Source of the DNA: Cellulosimicrobium cellulans
GTDB lineage: Bacteria; Actinomycetota; Actinomycetes; Actinomycetales; Cellulomonadaceae
Direction: 5' to 3'
DNA: 64,000 bases
Assembly (NCBI RefSeq): GCF_006539945.1
Contig: NZ_BJNZ01000007.1
Location: 62,001 to 126,000 of the forward strand
Under the pieces are notes generated by a model that was not told where the DNA came from, made no database searches, and saw only the letters and a program-made list of their open reading frames with translations. The stretch's first letter is position 1. Each line of letters begins with the position of its first letter. This document shows, piece by piece, positions 42,094 through 50,196 of this stretch. The translations under genes were made by a program, and so were the position numbers.

Positions 42094-42119
42094 CTAGTGG
42101 AACATAGATGTTCCACTAG
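42094..42119. promoter_or_regulatory. perfect 26-bp palindrome, likely TetR operator
   Basis: CTAGTGGAACAT (42094-42105), AG, ATGTTCCACTAG (42108-42119): two perfect 12-bp arms. It lies 35 bp from the TetR start and about 75 bp before the exporter gene, the normal place for a TetR-family operator controlling both. Confidence 0.85.
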
Positions 42120-42157
42120 GGGTGAACCCCGTCTCATCCCCCCGGGATCCACGACGC

Positions 42158-42201
42158 GTCAACCACAGTTGACACGAGAGAGGATGTCAACCATGGTTGA
42201 C
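42158..42201 (+). promoter_or_regulatory. twin GTCAAC palindromes at the exporter start
   Basis: GTCAACCACAGTTGAC (42158-42173) and GTCAACCATGGTTGAC (42186-42201) begin 28 bp apart. The second is a perfect 16-bp palindrome and contains the exporter ATG; the ribosome site AGAGAGG lies between them. They could be a second operator pair or an RNA structure masking the start. Confidence 0.6.
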
Positions 42202-44094
42202 GCCATGCCCACGACCGATGCCGCCGACCCGCCGACCATGACGCTCGCCTCGGACGACGCCCCGAAGGGGCGGTTCCTCCCGCGCCTGCGGGTGCTGTGG
42301 CAGTTCGTCCGACCGCACCGCCGCACGCTCCTGCTCGGCCTCGTGCTCGGCCTCGGCACCACGGCGGCCACGCTCGCGACCCCGATGGTGACCAAGTGGG
42401 TCCTCGACACCCTCGGGACCGGGGCGTCGCTCACCCCGGCGGTGCTCACGCTCGTCGGGCTGCTCGTCGTGGGCCTCGTGCTCGGGCTGTGGCAGTGGAT
42501 CCTGCTCGGCACGCTCGCCGAGCGGGTGGTCCTCGACGCACGGTCCTCCATGGTCCGGCGCTACTTCCGCGCGCGGATCGGCGCGCTCACCGGCCGACCG
42601 ACGGGCGAGCTCGTCACGCGCGTCACCTCCGACACCGTGCTGCTGCGCGAGGCCGCTTCGTCGAGCCTCGTCAACCTCGTCAACCTCGCGGTGTCGCTCG
42701 TCGGGACGATCGTCCTCATGGGCGTGCTCGACATCGTGCTGCTCGGCACGACGCTCGGAGCGATCGTGGTCATCGGTGTGCTCGTCGGCGCGCTCATGCC
42801 GCGCATCGCCAAGGCGCAGGAGAAAGCGCAGGAGTCGCTCGGCAGCCTCGGCGGGACGCTCGAGGGCGGGCTTCGCGCGATCCGCACCATCAAGGCCAGC
42901 CGCGCCGAGGGCCGCCAGATCGAGCGCGTGCTCGACGACGCCCAGGCCTCCGCCCGGCACAGCGTCCGGGCCGTGCGCACCGAGGCCGTCGCGTGGACCA
43001 TCGCGGGCGGCGGGATCCAGCTCGCGATCATCGTCATCCTCGCGCTCGGCGCATGGCGCGTCGACGAAGGGCTGCTCGCCGTGTCGAGCCTCGTCGCGTT
43101 CCTCCTCTACGCGTTCCAGATCGTCGAGCCCGTCACCGGGCTGACCATGAACGTCACCCAGCTCCAGGCGGGCATCGCCGCCGCGGGCCGGATCAGCGAG
43201 GTCCAGGCGATCGAGCCGGAGGAGGACGACGACGCGGCCCGGCCGGCCCGGGCGGGCTCGGCGACGCTCGACCCGGCCCGCGCGGAGGCTGGCCGGTCGG
43301 CGGTGGCGGGTGCGGCGTCGGGCACCGGCGGGACCGCGGCCGGGACGCCGCGACTCTCCCTGCGCGGCGTCACGGCGCGCTACCTGCCGGGCGGCGAGCC
43401 CGTGGTCCGCGACCTCGACCTCGACGTGCCCCACCGCGGGCAGGTCGCGATCGTCGGGCCGTCCGGAGCGGGCAAGACCACGACGTTCTCGTTGCTGCTG
43501 CGGTTCCTCCAGCCCGAGTCGGGGCAGATCCTCCTCGACGGCGTGCCGTACGACGACCTCACGTTCGACGACGTCCGGCGCCGGTTCGCCTACGTCGAGC
43601 AGGAGACGCCCGTCGTCCCGGGGACGATCCGAGAGAACCTGCACCTCTCCGACCCCGGCGCGACCGACGAGGCCATGTGGGCCGCGCTCGCGAAGGTCCG
43701 GCTCGAGGCCAAGGTGCGCTCGCTCGCCGACGGGCTCGACACGTCGCTCGTCGGGACGACCGTCTCGGGCGGTGAGCGCCAGCGCGTCGCCCTCGCGCGC
43801 GCCGTCCTGCACGCGCCCGACGTGCTGCTCCTCGACGAGGCGACCGCCCAGGTCGACGGGCTCACCGAGGCCGCCGTGCACGCGGTCATCGAGGACCTCG
43901 CGCGCGACCGCGCGGTCGTGACCATCGCGCACCGGCTGTCCACCGTGATCGACGCCGACCTCATCCTCGTCATGGAGGACGGCCGCGTCCGCGCCCGCGG
44001 CACGCACGCCGAGCTCCTCGCGACCGACGAGCTCTACCGCGAGCTCGTCGCCGCCCTGCGCATCGCGACCGAGGAGGCCGCCACGTCGAGGTAG
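42193..44094 (+). CDS. ABC exporter, fused membrane and ATPase domains
   Basis: 633 residues as counted from the ATG at 42193, which has AGAGAGG nine bases upstream; an ATG three codons earlier lacks spacing. Type IV (MsbA/Sav1866-like) transporter: six membrane helices to about residue 320, a Gly/Ala-rich insert with TLDPARAEAGRSAVAG, then ATPase with Walker A VGPSGAGKTT, Q-loop VEQETPV, signature VSGGERQRVALARA, Walker B VLLLDEATAQVD and switch His in TIAHRLS. Works as a homodimer or half-transporter. The divergent TetR gene suggests a drug-induced exporter. Confidence 0.93.
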   Translation: MVDAMPTTDAADPPTMTLASDDAPKGRFLPRLRVLWQFVRPHRRTLLLGLVLGLGTTAATLATPMVTKWVLDTLGTGASLTPAVLTLVGLLVVGLVLGLWQWILLGTLAERVVLDARSSMVRRYFRARIGALTGRPTGELVTRVTSDTVLLREAASSSLVNLVNLAVSLVGTIVLMGVLDIVLLGTTLGAIVVIGVLVGALMPRIAKAQEKAQESLGSLGGTLEGGLRAIRTIKASRAEGRQIERVLDDAQASARHSVRAVRTEAVAWTIAGGGIQLAIIVILALGAWRVDEGLLAVSSLVAFLLYAFQIVEPVTGLTMNVTQLQAGIAAAGRISEVQAIEPEEDDDAARPARAGSATLDPARAEAGRSAVAGAASGTGGTAAGTPRLSLRGVTARYLPGGEPVVRDLDLDVPHRGQVAIVGPSGAGKTTTFSLLLRFLQPESGQILLDGVPYDDLTFDDVRRRFAYVEQETPVVPGTIRENLHLSDPGATDEAMWAALAKVRLEAKVRSLADGLDTSLVGTTVSGGERQRVALARAVLHAPDVLLLDEATAQVDGLTEAAVHAVIEDLARDRAVVTIAHRLSTVIDADLILVMEDGRVRARGTHAELLATDELYRELVAALRIATEEAATSR

Positions 44095-44190
44095 GGGTGC
44101 GATGAGTTCGGGGCCCGTGGCCGGTCGGAGGTGGCGTCAGGTGGTGGACGACGGCGGCCGCGGCTCGCGGACGCGGAGAGTGAGGTCGGC

Positions 44191-44790
44191 ATGGGGAACG
44201 TGACGTGCGACGTGGCGGTGTCGGTGGACGGCTTCTCGTCCCGGCCCGACCAGACGCTGGAGCACCCGTTCGGCGAGGGCGTGGACCTGCACCGGTGGAT
44301 GTTCGAGACGGCCGACGAGAACCGCGCGGAGCTCGACGCGATCCTCGCGGCCGGCGCGTTCGTCATGGGGCGGAACATGTTCACGCCCGGCCGCGGGGAG
44401 TGGGACCTCGACTGGCGCGGGTGGTGGGGGCCGGAGCCGCCGTACCACGGGCCGGTGTTCGTCCTCACGCACCACCCGCGCGAGCCGCTCGTCATGGAGG
44501 GCGGGACGACGTTCTTCTTCGTCACCGACGGCATCGAGTCCGCCGTCGCGCAGGCGCGCGAGGCGGCGGGCGACCGCGACGTCTCGATCGCCGGGGGAGC
44601 CGCGACCATCAACCAGACGCTCGCGGCGGGCCTCCTCGACGAGCTGCGGCTGCACGTCGTACCGCAGGCCCTCGGGCACGGGGACCGCGTGCTCGACGGC
44701 GTCCCACCCCTCGCGCTCGAGACGGTCGCCGTGCGCGCGGCGTCGCTCGTCACGCACGTCACCTACCGGGTGCTGGGGCCGCTCGGCTGA
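44191..44790 (+). CDS. dihydrofolate-reductase-family (RibD C-terminal-like) protein
   Basis: 199 residues. VTCDVAVSVDGFSSRPDQ at the start, AGAFVMGRNMFTPGRGEWD, PVFVLTHHPREPL, SIAGGAATINQTLAAGLLDELRLHVVPQALGHGDRVLDG: the pattern of small reductases related to the RibD reductase domain and DHFR fold. Physiological substrate unknown. ATG at 44191 chosen because the family starts a few residues before this VSVDG strand; upstream open frame is shadow. Confidence 0.88.
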   Translation: MGNVTCDVAVSVDGFSSRPDQTLEHPFGEGVDLHRWMFETADENRAELDAILAAGAFVMGRNMFTPGRGEWDLDWRGWWGPEPPYHGPVFVLTHHPREPLVMEGGTTFFFVTDGIESAVAQAREAAGDRDVSIAGGAATINQTLAAGLLDELRLHVVPQALGHGDRVLDGVPPLALETVAVRAASLVTHVTYRVLGPLG

Positions 44791-44812
44791 CGGGGTCGTC
44801 GCGGGCGGTACC

Positions 44813-45013
44813 TCAGCCGAGCACGGCGAGCACGAGCGGTGCTGCGACGACGAGCACGACGACGGCCCCGACGACGAGGACCCGGCGCCAGGGCCCGGTG
44901 TCCTCCGACGCGCGGCGCGCGCGGGTGCGGTCCGTCCACTCCGCGCCGTCGTACCAGCGTTCGCTGCCCGATCCCGGCGCATCCGCGTACCACCCCGCCG
45001 CTGCCTTGCGCAC
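44813..45013 (-). CDS. DUF2510 membrane protein
   Basis: 66 residues. AAAGWYADAPGSGSERWYDGAEWTDRTR is a complete DUF2510 motif, the short Trp/Tyr-rich N-terminal module common in actinobacterial membrane proteins. One C-terminal membrane helix follows (VLVVGAVVVLVVAAPLVLAVL). GTG at 45011-45013 with AGGAGG five bases upstream. Divergent from the gene at 45165 across a region with a 10-bp inverted repeat. Confidence 0.75.
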   Translation of the reverse strand: MRKAAAGWYADAPGSGSERWYDGAEWTDRTRARRASEDTGPWRRVLVVGAVVVLVVAAPLVLAVLG

Positions 45014-45031
45014 GTCGCCTCCTCGCGTCGC

Positions 45032-45072
45032 GGTCCCGTGAGCCCTCTCTGACGGACCTGTGTCACGGGACC
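45032..45072. repeat. 10-bp inverted repeat in divergent gap
   Basis: GGTCCCGTGA (45032-45041) and TCACGGGACC (45063-45072), perfect arms with 21 nt between, in the 151-nt gap between the DUF2510 gene and the small membrane protein gene. Possible operator. Confidence 0.5.
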
Positions 45073-45164
45073 CCCACCTCTTACACGCAGCGGGGCCGGG
45101 GCAGGTTCCCTCGACGCCGCGAGGTCGTCCCGAGCGCGAGGTCGGGCCGCGGGCGCGGCACACT

Positions 45165-45467
45165 GTGCGGGTGGAGGACGACGGCCGGCAGGCGCGGCAC
45201 AGCCGAGGACACGACCCGGTGGCGGCCTGGGGTCTCGTCGTCAGCCTCGTGCTGGGCGCGGTCGCCTTCGTGCTCTCGCTGGCCGGCTACCTGGTCGACC
45301 TGCCGGCGTGGCTCGTCGGCGTCTGCCTGGGCGCAGCGGTGCTGGGCGGCGTCGCCGCCGCCGTCCTCGCGGCCCGGCAGGCGCGGCTCGAGCACCGGTC
45401 CGCGGCGCGCATCGTCTGGGAGACGGCGACCGCACCTGTCCGCTTCGTGTTCGACGTCCTCTTCTAG
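45165..45467 (+). CDS. small two-helix membrane protein
   Basis: 100 residues from the GTG at 45165 (a GTG two codons later is possible). Two hydrophobic helices (about 27-47 and 52-70) and an amphipathic C-terminus RIVWETATAPVRFVFDVLF. No clear ribosome site, so the start is uncertain. No domain recognised. Convergent with the LLM oxidoreductase gene, only 3 nt apart. Confidence 0.55.
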   Translation: MRVEDDGRQARHSRGHDPVAAWGLVVSLVLGAVAFVLSLAGYLVDLPAWLVGVCLGAAVLGGVAAAVLAARQARLEHRSAARIVWETATAPVRFVFDVLF

Positions 45468-45470
45468 GCC

Positions 45471-46364
45471 CTACAGCCCATCGACCTGCGCGGCGCCGCC
45501 GGTGGTGATCTGCTCGAAGACGCGCTGGTCGGCCGCGAACTGCGTTCCCGGGATGGGCCAGTGGACGACGATCTCCGTGATCCCGGCCTCCGCGTACCCG
45601 TGCGCGGTCTCGACGAACGCGTCCACCGACTCCAGCGTGGGGTCGGGCGTGAAGCCGGTGAGCAGGATCCGCTCGACCGACGCGGGGTCCCGCCCGGCGT
45701 CGGCGCACGCGGCCTCGAGCCGCTCGACCTGGTCGCGGACCGCCGCCCGCGACTGCGCCGGGGTCGCGTCGTCGCCCAGGCGGCCGTCGCCCGTCGTCAC
45801 CCATGCCTGGCCGTAGCGCGCGGCGAGCCGCAGCCCGCGCGGGCCGGTCGCGGCGATCGCGAACGGCACGCGCGGTGACTGGACCGGGCCCGGGATGGTC
45901 CGCGCCTCGTGCGCGCGGTAGTGGCCCTCGTCGTGCGTCACCGCGGGCTCGGTGAGCAGGCGGTCCAGCAGGACCGTGAAGTCGCGCAGCCGGTCCGCCC
46001 GCTCCCGTGCGGACCACGGCTCGCCGCCGAGGACCGTCGCGTCGAAGCCCGTCGTGCCCGCGCCGAGGCCGACGGTGACCCGCCCGCCCGAGAGGTCGTC
46101 GAGCGTCATGACGTCCTTCGCGAACGTCACCGGCTCGCGGAAGTTGGGCGACGACACGAGGGTGCCCAGCCGCACCCGCTCCGTGACTCCCGCCGCGGCG
46201 GCGAGCGTCGGGACCGCGCCGAACCACGGCCCGTCGCGGAACGTGCGCCACGACAGGTGGTCGTACGTGTAGGCGGCATGGAACCCGAGGTCGTCGGCGG
46301 CCCGCCACACGTCCCGGCCCTCACGCCACGGGTAGATCGGCAGGATCACGGTGCTCACGCGCAT
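45471..46364 (-). CDS. LLM-class F420-dependent oxidoreductase
   Basis: 297 residues. Luciferase-like TIM barrel: ADDLGFHAAYTYDHLSWRTF, TERVRLGTLVSSPNFREPVTFAKDVMTLDDLSGGRVTVGLGAG and FAIAATGPRGLRLAARYGQAW. The Ser/Asn-rich phosphate site in this class suits coenzyme F420, which actinobacteria of this kind make. Substrate unknown. Divergent from the Dabb-protein gene 23 nt away, so their promoters must overlap. Confidence 0.88.
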   Translation of the reverse strand: MRVSTVILPIYPWREGRDVWRAADDLGFHAAYTYDHLSWRTFRDGPWFGAVPTLAAAAGVTERVRLGTLVSSPNFREPVTFAKDVMTLDDLSGGRVTVGLGAGTTGFDATVLGGEPWSARERADRLRDFTVLLDRLLTEPAVTHDEGHYRAHEARTIPGPVQSPRVPFAIAATGPRGLRLAARYGQAWVTTGDGRLGDDATPAQSRAAVRDQVERLEAACADAGRDPASVERILLTGFTPDPTLESVDAFVETAHGYAEAGITEIVVHWPIPGTQFAADQRVFEQITTGGAAQVDGL

Positions 46365-46387
46365 GGTCGTCAGCCTAGGGTGGGGGA

Positions 46388-46687
46388 GTGATCCAGCACA
46401 CCGTCGCCTTCCGCCTCGTCCACCCCGCCGGCAGCGCCGAGGAGGCCGAGTTCCTCGGTACCGCGCGCAGCACGCTCACCGCGATCCCGGGGGTGCGGGA
46501 CTTCACGGTCTCGCGCCAGGTGAGCGCCAAGAGCCCGCTGACCTTCCAGTTCTCCATGGTGTTCGACGACGACGCCGCCTACGCCGCGTACGACGCCCAC
46601 CCGGACCACCGCGGCTTCGTCGCCGACCGCTGGGTGCCGGAGGTCGCGGAGTTCCAGGAGCTCGACCTCGTCCCGCTCGCTGACTGA
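46388..46687 (+). CDS. Dabb (stress-responsive alpha/beta barrel) protein
   Basis: 99 residues, a single ferredoxin-like Dabb domain: IQHTVAFRLVHPAGS, FLGTARSTLTAIPGVRDFTVSRQVSAKSPLTFQFSMVFDDDAAYAAYDAHPDHRGFV, ending in the helix WVPEVAEFQELDL. Such proteins form dimeric barrels; most have no known substrate. GTG start. The 21-bp repeat array starts 16 nt after its stop and can form a hairpin there. Confidence 0.88.
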   Translation: MIQHTVAFRLVHPAGSAEEAEFLGTARSTLTAIPGVRDFTVSRQVSAKSPLTFQFSMVFDDDAAYAAYDAHPDHRGFVADRWVPEVAEFQELDLVPLAD

Positions 46688-46702
46688 CTCCGCGGCGCCC
46701 TC

Positions 46703-46809
46703 GCGCCGAGGTAGAGGCGTGGTCATGACCAGGCCTCTACCTCGCGCGACCAGGCCTCTACCTCGCGCGACCAGGGCTCTACCTCGTGGGCCAGGGTTCT
46801 ACCTCGCGG
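46703..46809. repeat. 21-bp repeat array with one inverted unit (hairpin)
   Basis: One unit in reverse orientation (about 46703-46724), then four direct units at 46727-46747, 46748-46768, 46769-46789 and 46790-46809 (the last two degenerate). The junction GAGGTAGAGGCGTGGTC / GACCAGGCCTCTACCTC forms a near-perfect hairpin after the Dabb gene. Same family as 111-194 and 21642-21746. Confidence 0.9.
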
Positions 46810-46844
46810 CATGGGGTGAACGCCCGGTGTGGCAGGGTGACGGC

Positions 46845-47777
46845 ATGACCCAGATCGACCTGCGCATCTTCACCGAGCCCCAGCAGGGCGCCTCCTACGA
46901 CGACCTCCTCGCGGTCGCGAAGGCGACCGAGGACCTCGGGTTCGACGCCTTCTTCCGCTCCGACCACTATCTCGTCATGGGCGACGGCGACGGGCTGCCC
47001 GGCCCGACCGACGCGTGGACGACGCTCGCGGGCCTGGCCCGGGAGACGAGCCGCATCCGGCTCGGCACGCTCGTGTCGTCGGCGACGTTCCGCCACCCGG
47101 GCGTGCTGGCGATCCAGGTCGCGCAGGTCGACCAGATGTCGGGCGGTCGCGTGGAGCTCGGGCTCGGCGCGGGCTGGTTCGCGCGTGAGCACGAGGCGTA
47201 CGGCATCCCGTTCCCGGAGAAGCGGTTCGGGATCCTCGAGGAGCAGCTCGCGGTGATCACGGGGCTGTGGGAGACGCCGGTCGGCGAGACGTTCTCGTTC
47301 AGCGGCGAGCACTACACGCTCACCGACGCGCCGGCGCTGCCCAAGCCGGCCCAGGAGCGCGTCCCGGTGATCGTCGGCGGGCACGGCCCCCGCCGCACCC
47401 CGGCGCTCGCGGCCCGCTACGCGAGCGAGTACAACGCGGCCTTCCCGGACCCGGGCGTGCTGCCCGAGCGGTTCGAGAACGTGCGCGCCGCGTGCCTCGA
47501 CTCCGACCGCGACCCCGACTCGCTCGTGTACTCGGCCGCGTTCGTCGTCGCGGTAGGCAAGGACGAGGCGGAGTTCCGCCGTCGGGCCGACGCGATCGGG
47601 CGCGAGCCCGACGAGGTGCGCCGCAACGGCCTGGCCGGCACGGTCGGCGAGGTCGCGGACAAGATCGCGGCCGCCGCCGAGCAGGGCGCCACCCGGTTCT
47701 ACCTCCAGGTGCTCGACCTGCACGACCTCGACCACCTCGACCTCATCGCGAGCGAGGTCGTGCCGCAGCTGCCCTGA
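46845..47777 (+). CDS. LLM-class F420-dependent oxidoreductase
   Basis: 310 residues. DLRIFTEPQQGASYDDLLAVAKATEDLGFDAFFRSDHYLVMGDGDGLPGPTDAWTTLAGLARETSRIRLGTLVSSATFRHPGVLAIQVAQVDQMSGGRVELGLGAGW is the classical start of the TIGR03560-type subgroup (broken here by the family's usual loops). VPVIVGGHGPRRTPALAARYASEYN binds the cofactor phosphate. ATG at 46845 chosen; the longer open frame upstream only translates the 21-bp repeats. Substrate unknown. Confidence 0.9.
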   Translation: MTQIDLRIFTEPQQGASYDDLLAVAKATEDLGFDAFFRSDHYLVMGDGDGLPGPTDAWTTLAGLARETSRIRLGTLVSSATFRHPGVLAIQVAQVDQMSGGRVELGLGAGWFAREHEAYGIPFPEKRFGILEEQLAVITGLWETPVGETFSFSGEHYTLTDAPALPKPAQERVPVIVGGHGPRRTPALAARYASEYNAAFPDPGVLPERFENVRAACLDSDRDPDSLVYSAAFVVAVGKDEAEFRRRADAIGREPDEVRRNGLAGTVGEVADKIAAAAEQGATRFYLQVLDLHDLDHLDLIASEVVPQLP

Positions 47778-47787
47778 CGCCCCCACG

Positions 47788-47822
47788 CCCGCGTCGCGAC
47801 GAGCGGTCCGTCGCGACGCGGG
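47788..47822. terminator. bidirectional terminator between convergent genes
   Basis: CCCGCGTCGCGAC (47788-47800) pairs perfectly with GTCGCGACGCGGG (47810-47822), 10 nt after the LLM stop and 58 nt beyond the end of the opposite membrane-protein gene. Confidence 0.85.
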
Positions 47823-47879
47823 GGAGGGTGACGGCCGCACCCGCACGGCCGACGTCGGCCGGCCCTCGGGCCGTGGGTG

Positions 47880-48878
47880 TCAGCCGTCGGTGGTCGGCCC
47901 GTAGACGGTGACCTGGAGGCTGCCGCCGACGAACAGGTCGACGCGCGCGCAGGTGACGCTCTCGTCAGGCACGCTCGTCGTCGGGAACGGGCCATCGACG
48001 GCCGTCAGGGCTTCGTCGGCGACAGCCCGGGCCTCCTCGAGCGAGACGCACCGGTCGGTGATCCCGCCCTTCAGCGCCGCCGCGACCCCGGCGACGAGCG
48101 AGTCCTCCAGGATCCCGTCCGAACTCGTCGTCCCCCCGACGACGATCGCGCGCCCGCCGACGTCGACCGTGACCTCGGCGCACACCTGTGCCCCGTCCAC
48201 CGGCTCGGGCAGCGCGTCCCGCTCTTCGACGGACCAGGCCTCCAGCCCGAGCCGGTCCAGCTCCTCCTCGGCCCAGGCGACGCCCTCGGCGACGGTGCGG
48301 CACGTGCTCGCCCCGCCGTCGACCCGGTCGGTCACGCTCTGCTGCAGCTCGACCACGGCGGGATCCAGCGCCGAGGGGCCCTCGAGCCGCTCGACGCCGT
48401 CGGGCACCTGGTCGGCCGGGGCGACGTACGTCTGACCGTCCCAGGCGAAGGCCACGGGGTCCTCGATCGGCGGCAGGCCCTGCTCCGCGAGGAGCGTCGT
48501 GCAGTCCGCGTACGGGTCGCCGGTGAGCCAGGGCCCGGCCGCGTCGGCGTCCAGGCCTTCGGCGACGTCGGGGCTCCAGGCGCTCACGCAGGTGACGCCC
48601 TCGCCGGACGAACCGCGGAACGCCTGGATAGCCGCATACGCGACGCCGCCGCCTGCGAGCACCGTGGCGAGCCCGAGCGCGACCGCGCCCCGGCGTCCGA
48701 TCCGGCGCCGACGAGACGGCGGAGCGGCGGGTGCCGCAGATGCCGCGTTGGTGGGGTCGAGCGTCGTGGTCATGAGGATCTCCTCCCGCAGGGCGGCGAA
48801 CGCCGCCTCGTCCACGGCACCGAGACCCGCGCGTCGGGCCGGGTCCGCGCTGCGCAGCTGCATCATCGGGTCCGTCAT
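47880..48878 (-). CDS. membrane protein coupled to sigma factor, possible anti-sigma
   Basis: 332 residues. Short cytoplasmic N-terminus (about 60 residues, with AAFAALREEILMTTTLDP), basic RRRRIGRRG, one membrane helix (about 63-85), then an extracytoplasmic domain with Cys pairs (TCVSAWSP, DCTTLLAEQG, TCRTVAEG, VCAEVTV, RCVSLEEA). No zinc-binding HxxxCxxC anti-sigma motif is visible. The ATG overlaps the sigma gene stop as ATGA, and this genetic pairing is the main argument for a regulatory role. Confidence 0.7.
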   Translation of the reverse strand: MTDPMMQLRSADPARRAGLGAVDEAAFAALREEILMTTTLDPTNAASAAPAAPPSRRRRIGRRGAVALGLATVLAGGGVAYAAIQAFRGSSGEGVTCVSAWSPDVAEGLDADAAGPWLTGDPYADCTTLLAEQGLPPIEDPVAFAWDGQTYVAPADQVPDGVERLEGPSALDPAVVELQQSVTDRVDGGASTCRTVAEGVAWAEEELDRLGLEAWSVEERDALPEPVDGAQVCAEVTVDVGGRAIVVGGTTSSDGILEDSLVAGVAAALKGGITDRCVSLEEARAVADEALTAVDGPFPTTSVPDESVTCARVDLFVGGSLQVTVYGPTTDG

Positions 48879-49519
48879 CGTGCCTCCTCGGTTCCGGGGC
48901 GGGGCCGTCCCCACCCGCTGACCACGTGTCCGGTCGGGTCGTCCCGTTTCCTCTGCGTCGCGGACGTCGGTGCGCCGGGCGTGACGAGTCCGTCGAGCTG
49001 CTCCGCGAGCCGACGGCGGGCCCGGTGCAGGCGCACACGGACGGCGGCGCGCGAGATGCCGAGCACCAGGGCGATCTCGTCGCGCGCGAGCTCCTCCCAC
49101 GCGACCAGGCGCAGCAGCTCCTGGTCGTCCGGACCGAGGCGCGCGAGCGCGCGCTCGACGTCGCTCACCTCGCCGGTCGGCGGTGGGGTGGCCTCCGCGA
49201 CCTCGGCGCGGAGCCGGTCGGCGAGGGCGAGCCGACGCCGCGCGCCCCGGTGGAGGTTCGCGAGCACGCGGCGCGCGACGCCGAACATCCACGGTCGCGC
49301 GTCGTCGCCGGCGGGGACGTCGTCGATCCGTCGCCAGGCGACGAGGAACGCCTCGGCGACGACGTCGGCAGCGTCGGACGGGTCGGCCACGCGTCGCACC
49401 GCGTAGGCGAGCAGGGGGCGGTGCGTGGCCTCGAACAGAGCGGTGAACCGAGCCGTGCGGTCCTCGTCCGGCGGTGGGGCCGACGGGGTCCGCTCGGGCG
49501 GGCGGTCAGGGGCGGGCAT
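48875..49519 (-). CDS. ECF-type RNA polymerase sigma factor
   Basis: 214 residues. Region 2: FEATHRPLLAYAVRRVADPSDAADVVAEAFLVAWRRIDDVP, region 2.4 PWMFGVARRVLANLHRGARRR. Region 4: LARLGPDDQELLRLVAWEELARDEIALVLGISRAAVRVRLHRARRRLAEQ, a full helix-turn-helix for the -35 element. GAGAGG site before the ATG at 49517-49519. Directs RNA polymerase to a small stress regulon; signal unknown. A membrane partner is coupled downstream. Confidence 0.92.
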   Translation of the reverse strand: MPAPDRPPERTPSAPPPDEDRTARFTALFEATHRPLLAYAVRRVADPSDAADVVAEAFLVAWRRIDDVPAGDDARPWMFGVARRVLANLHRGARRRLALADRLRAEVAEATPPPTGEVSDVERALARLGPDDQELLRLVAWEELARDEIALVLGISRAAVRVRLHRARRRLAEQLDGLVTPGAPTSATQRKRDDPTGHVVSGWGRPRPGTEEAR

Positions 49520-50196
49520 CCGGGGTCCTCTCGACCGGGAGACGTAGACGACCGTCCCATGTCCGGGGCTCCCCGGTGCGTTACACCCCCCCGGGCGCGG
49601 CGGTGGTGGCCGTCCCGCGGCTCGCAGCGGCGCGGCCCTGGACGACCGACAGGCTCCCGCAGGGCGTCCACCAGGCGGGCGCCCGGCGCGTCGGCGCCGT
49701 GAATTCTCCGTTTCCGCCCGTGAACGGCGCGTTTCCGGGTCGTGCGGACCGCCGCGCGGGTGAGCGCTCACCGGATGGGGTGCGACGGCGTCGGGCCGGG
49801 ACGGGAGCGGCGGCGCGCCAACGATCCGGGCCCGTCACGACGATGCGGCGTCCGCCCCGTGCGGGTCTGTTCACACGGGCCGCCGCGCGCCGACGCCGCG
49901 GTGAGGTCCTCTCAGGCGGCCCGTGACACGGGCGCCGTGCACCGCTACCTTCGGCGCAGACGACGAGGTGGCCCGCTCCGAGCGGGCCACCTCGATCCGT
50001 CTCCGGGTCCCTCCGCGCGAGGGTGCCCGGCAGGGGGCTCGACCAGCAGTGCCACGCACGCCATCACGACGCCGACGACGTCGCCGCACCCGGGCCCCCG
50101 AGGACCCGGCGGGCTCCCCGCTCGCCGCCGTCCGCCGTCTGCCCGTCCGCGACCCCCCGGGATCCCCGGATCCCGTCGAGAGCCGGAGGACACGCG
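49520..50196. other. 677-nt intergenic region between sigma factor and glucan-synthase operon
   Basis: No convincing gene on either strand. It must contain the promoters of both divergent transcripts. The only clear structure is a perfect hairpin GAGGTGGCCCGCT (49965-49977), loop CCG, AGCGGGCCACCTC (49981-49993). The following 200 nt up to the GT2 start are C-rich and could be a long leader. Confidence 0.6.

Noticed and set aside
46719-46844. N-terminal extension of the LLM oxidoreductase
   Set aside because: These codons only translate the 21-bp repeats (RATRPLP repeats); the family start and a ribosome site lie at the ATG 46845.
49925-50196. Known riboswitch (c-di-AMP or c-di-GMP type) ahead of the glucan synthase
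   Set aside because: I could not match the conserved core of any class I know; only a simple hairpin is clear.
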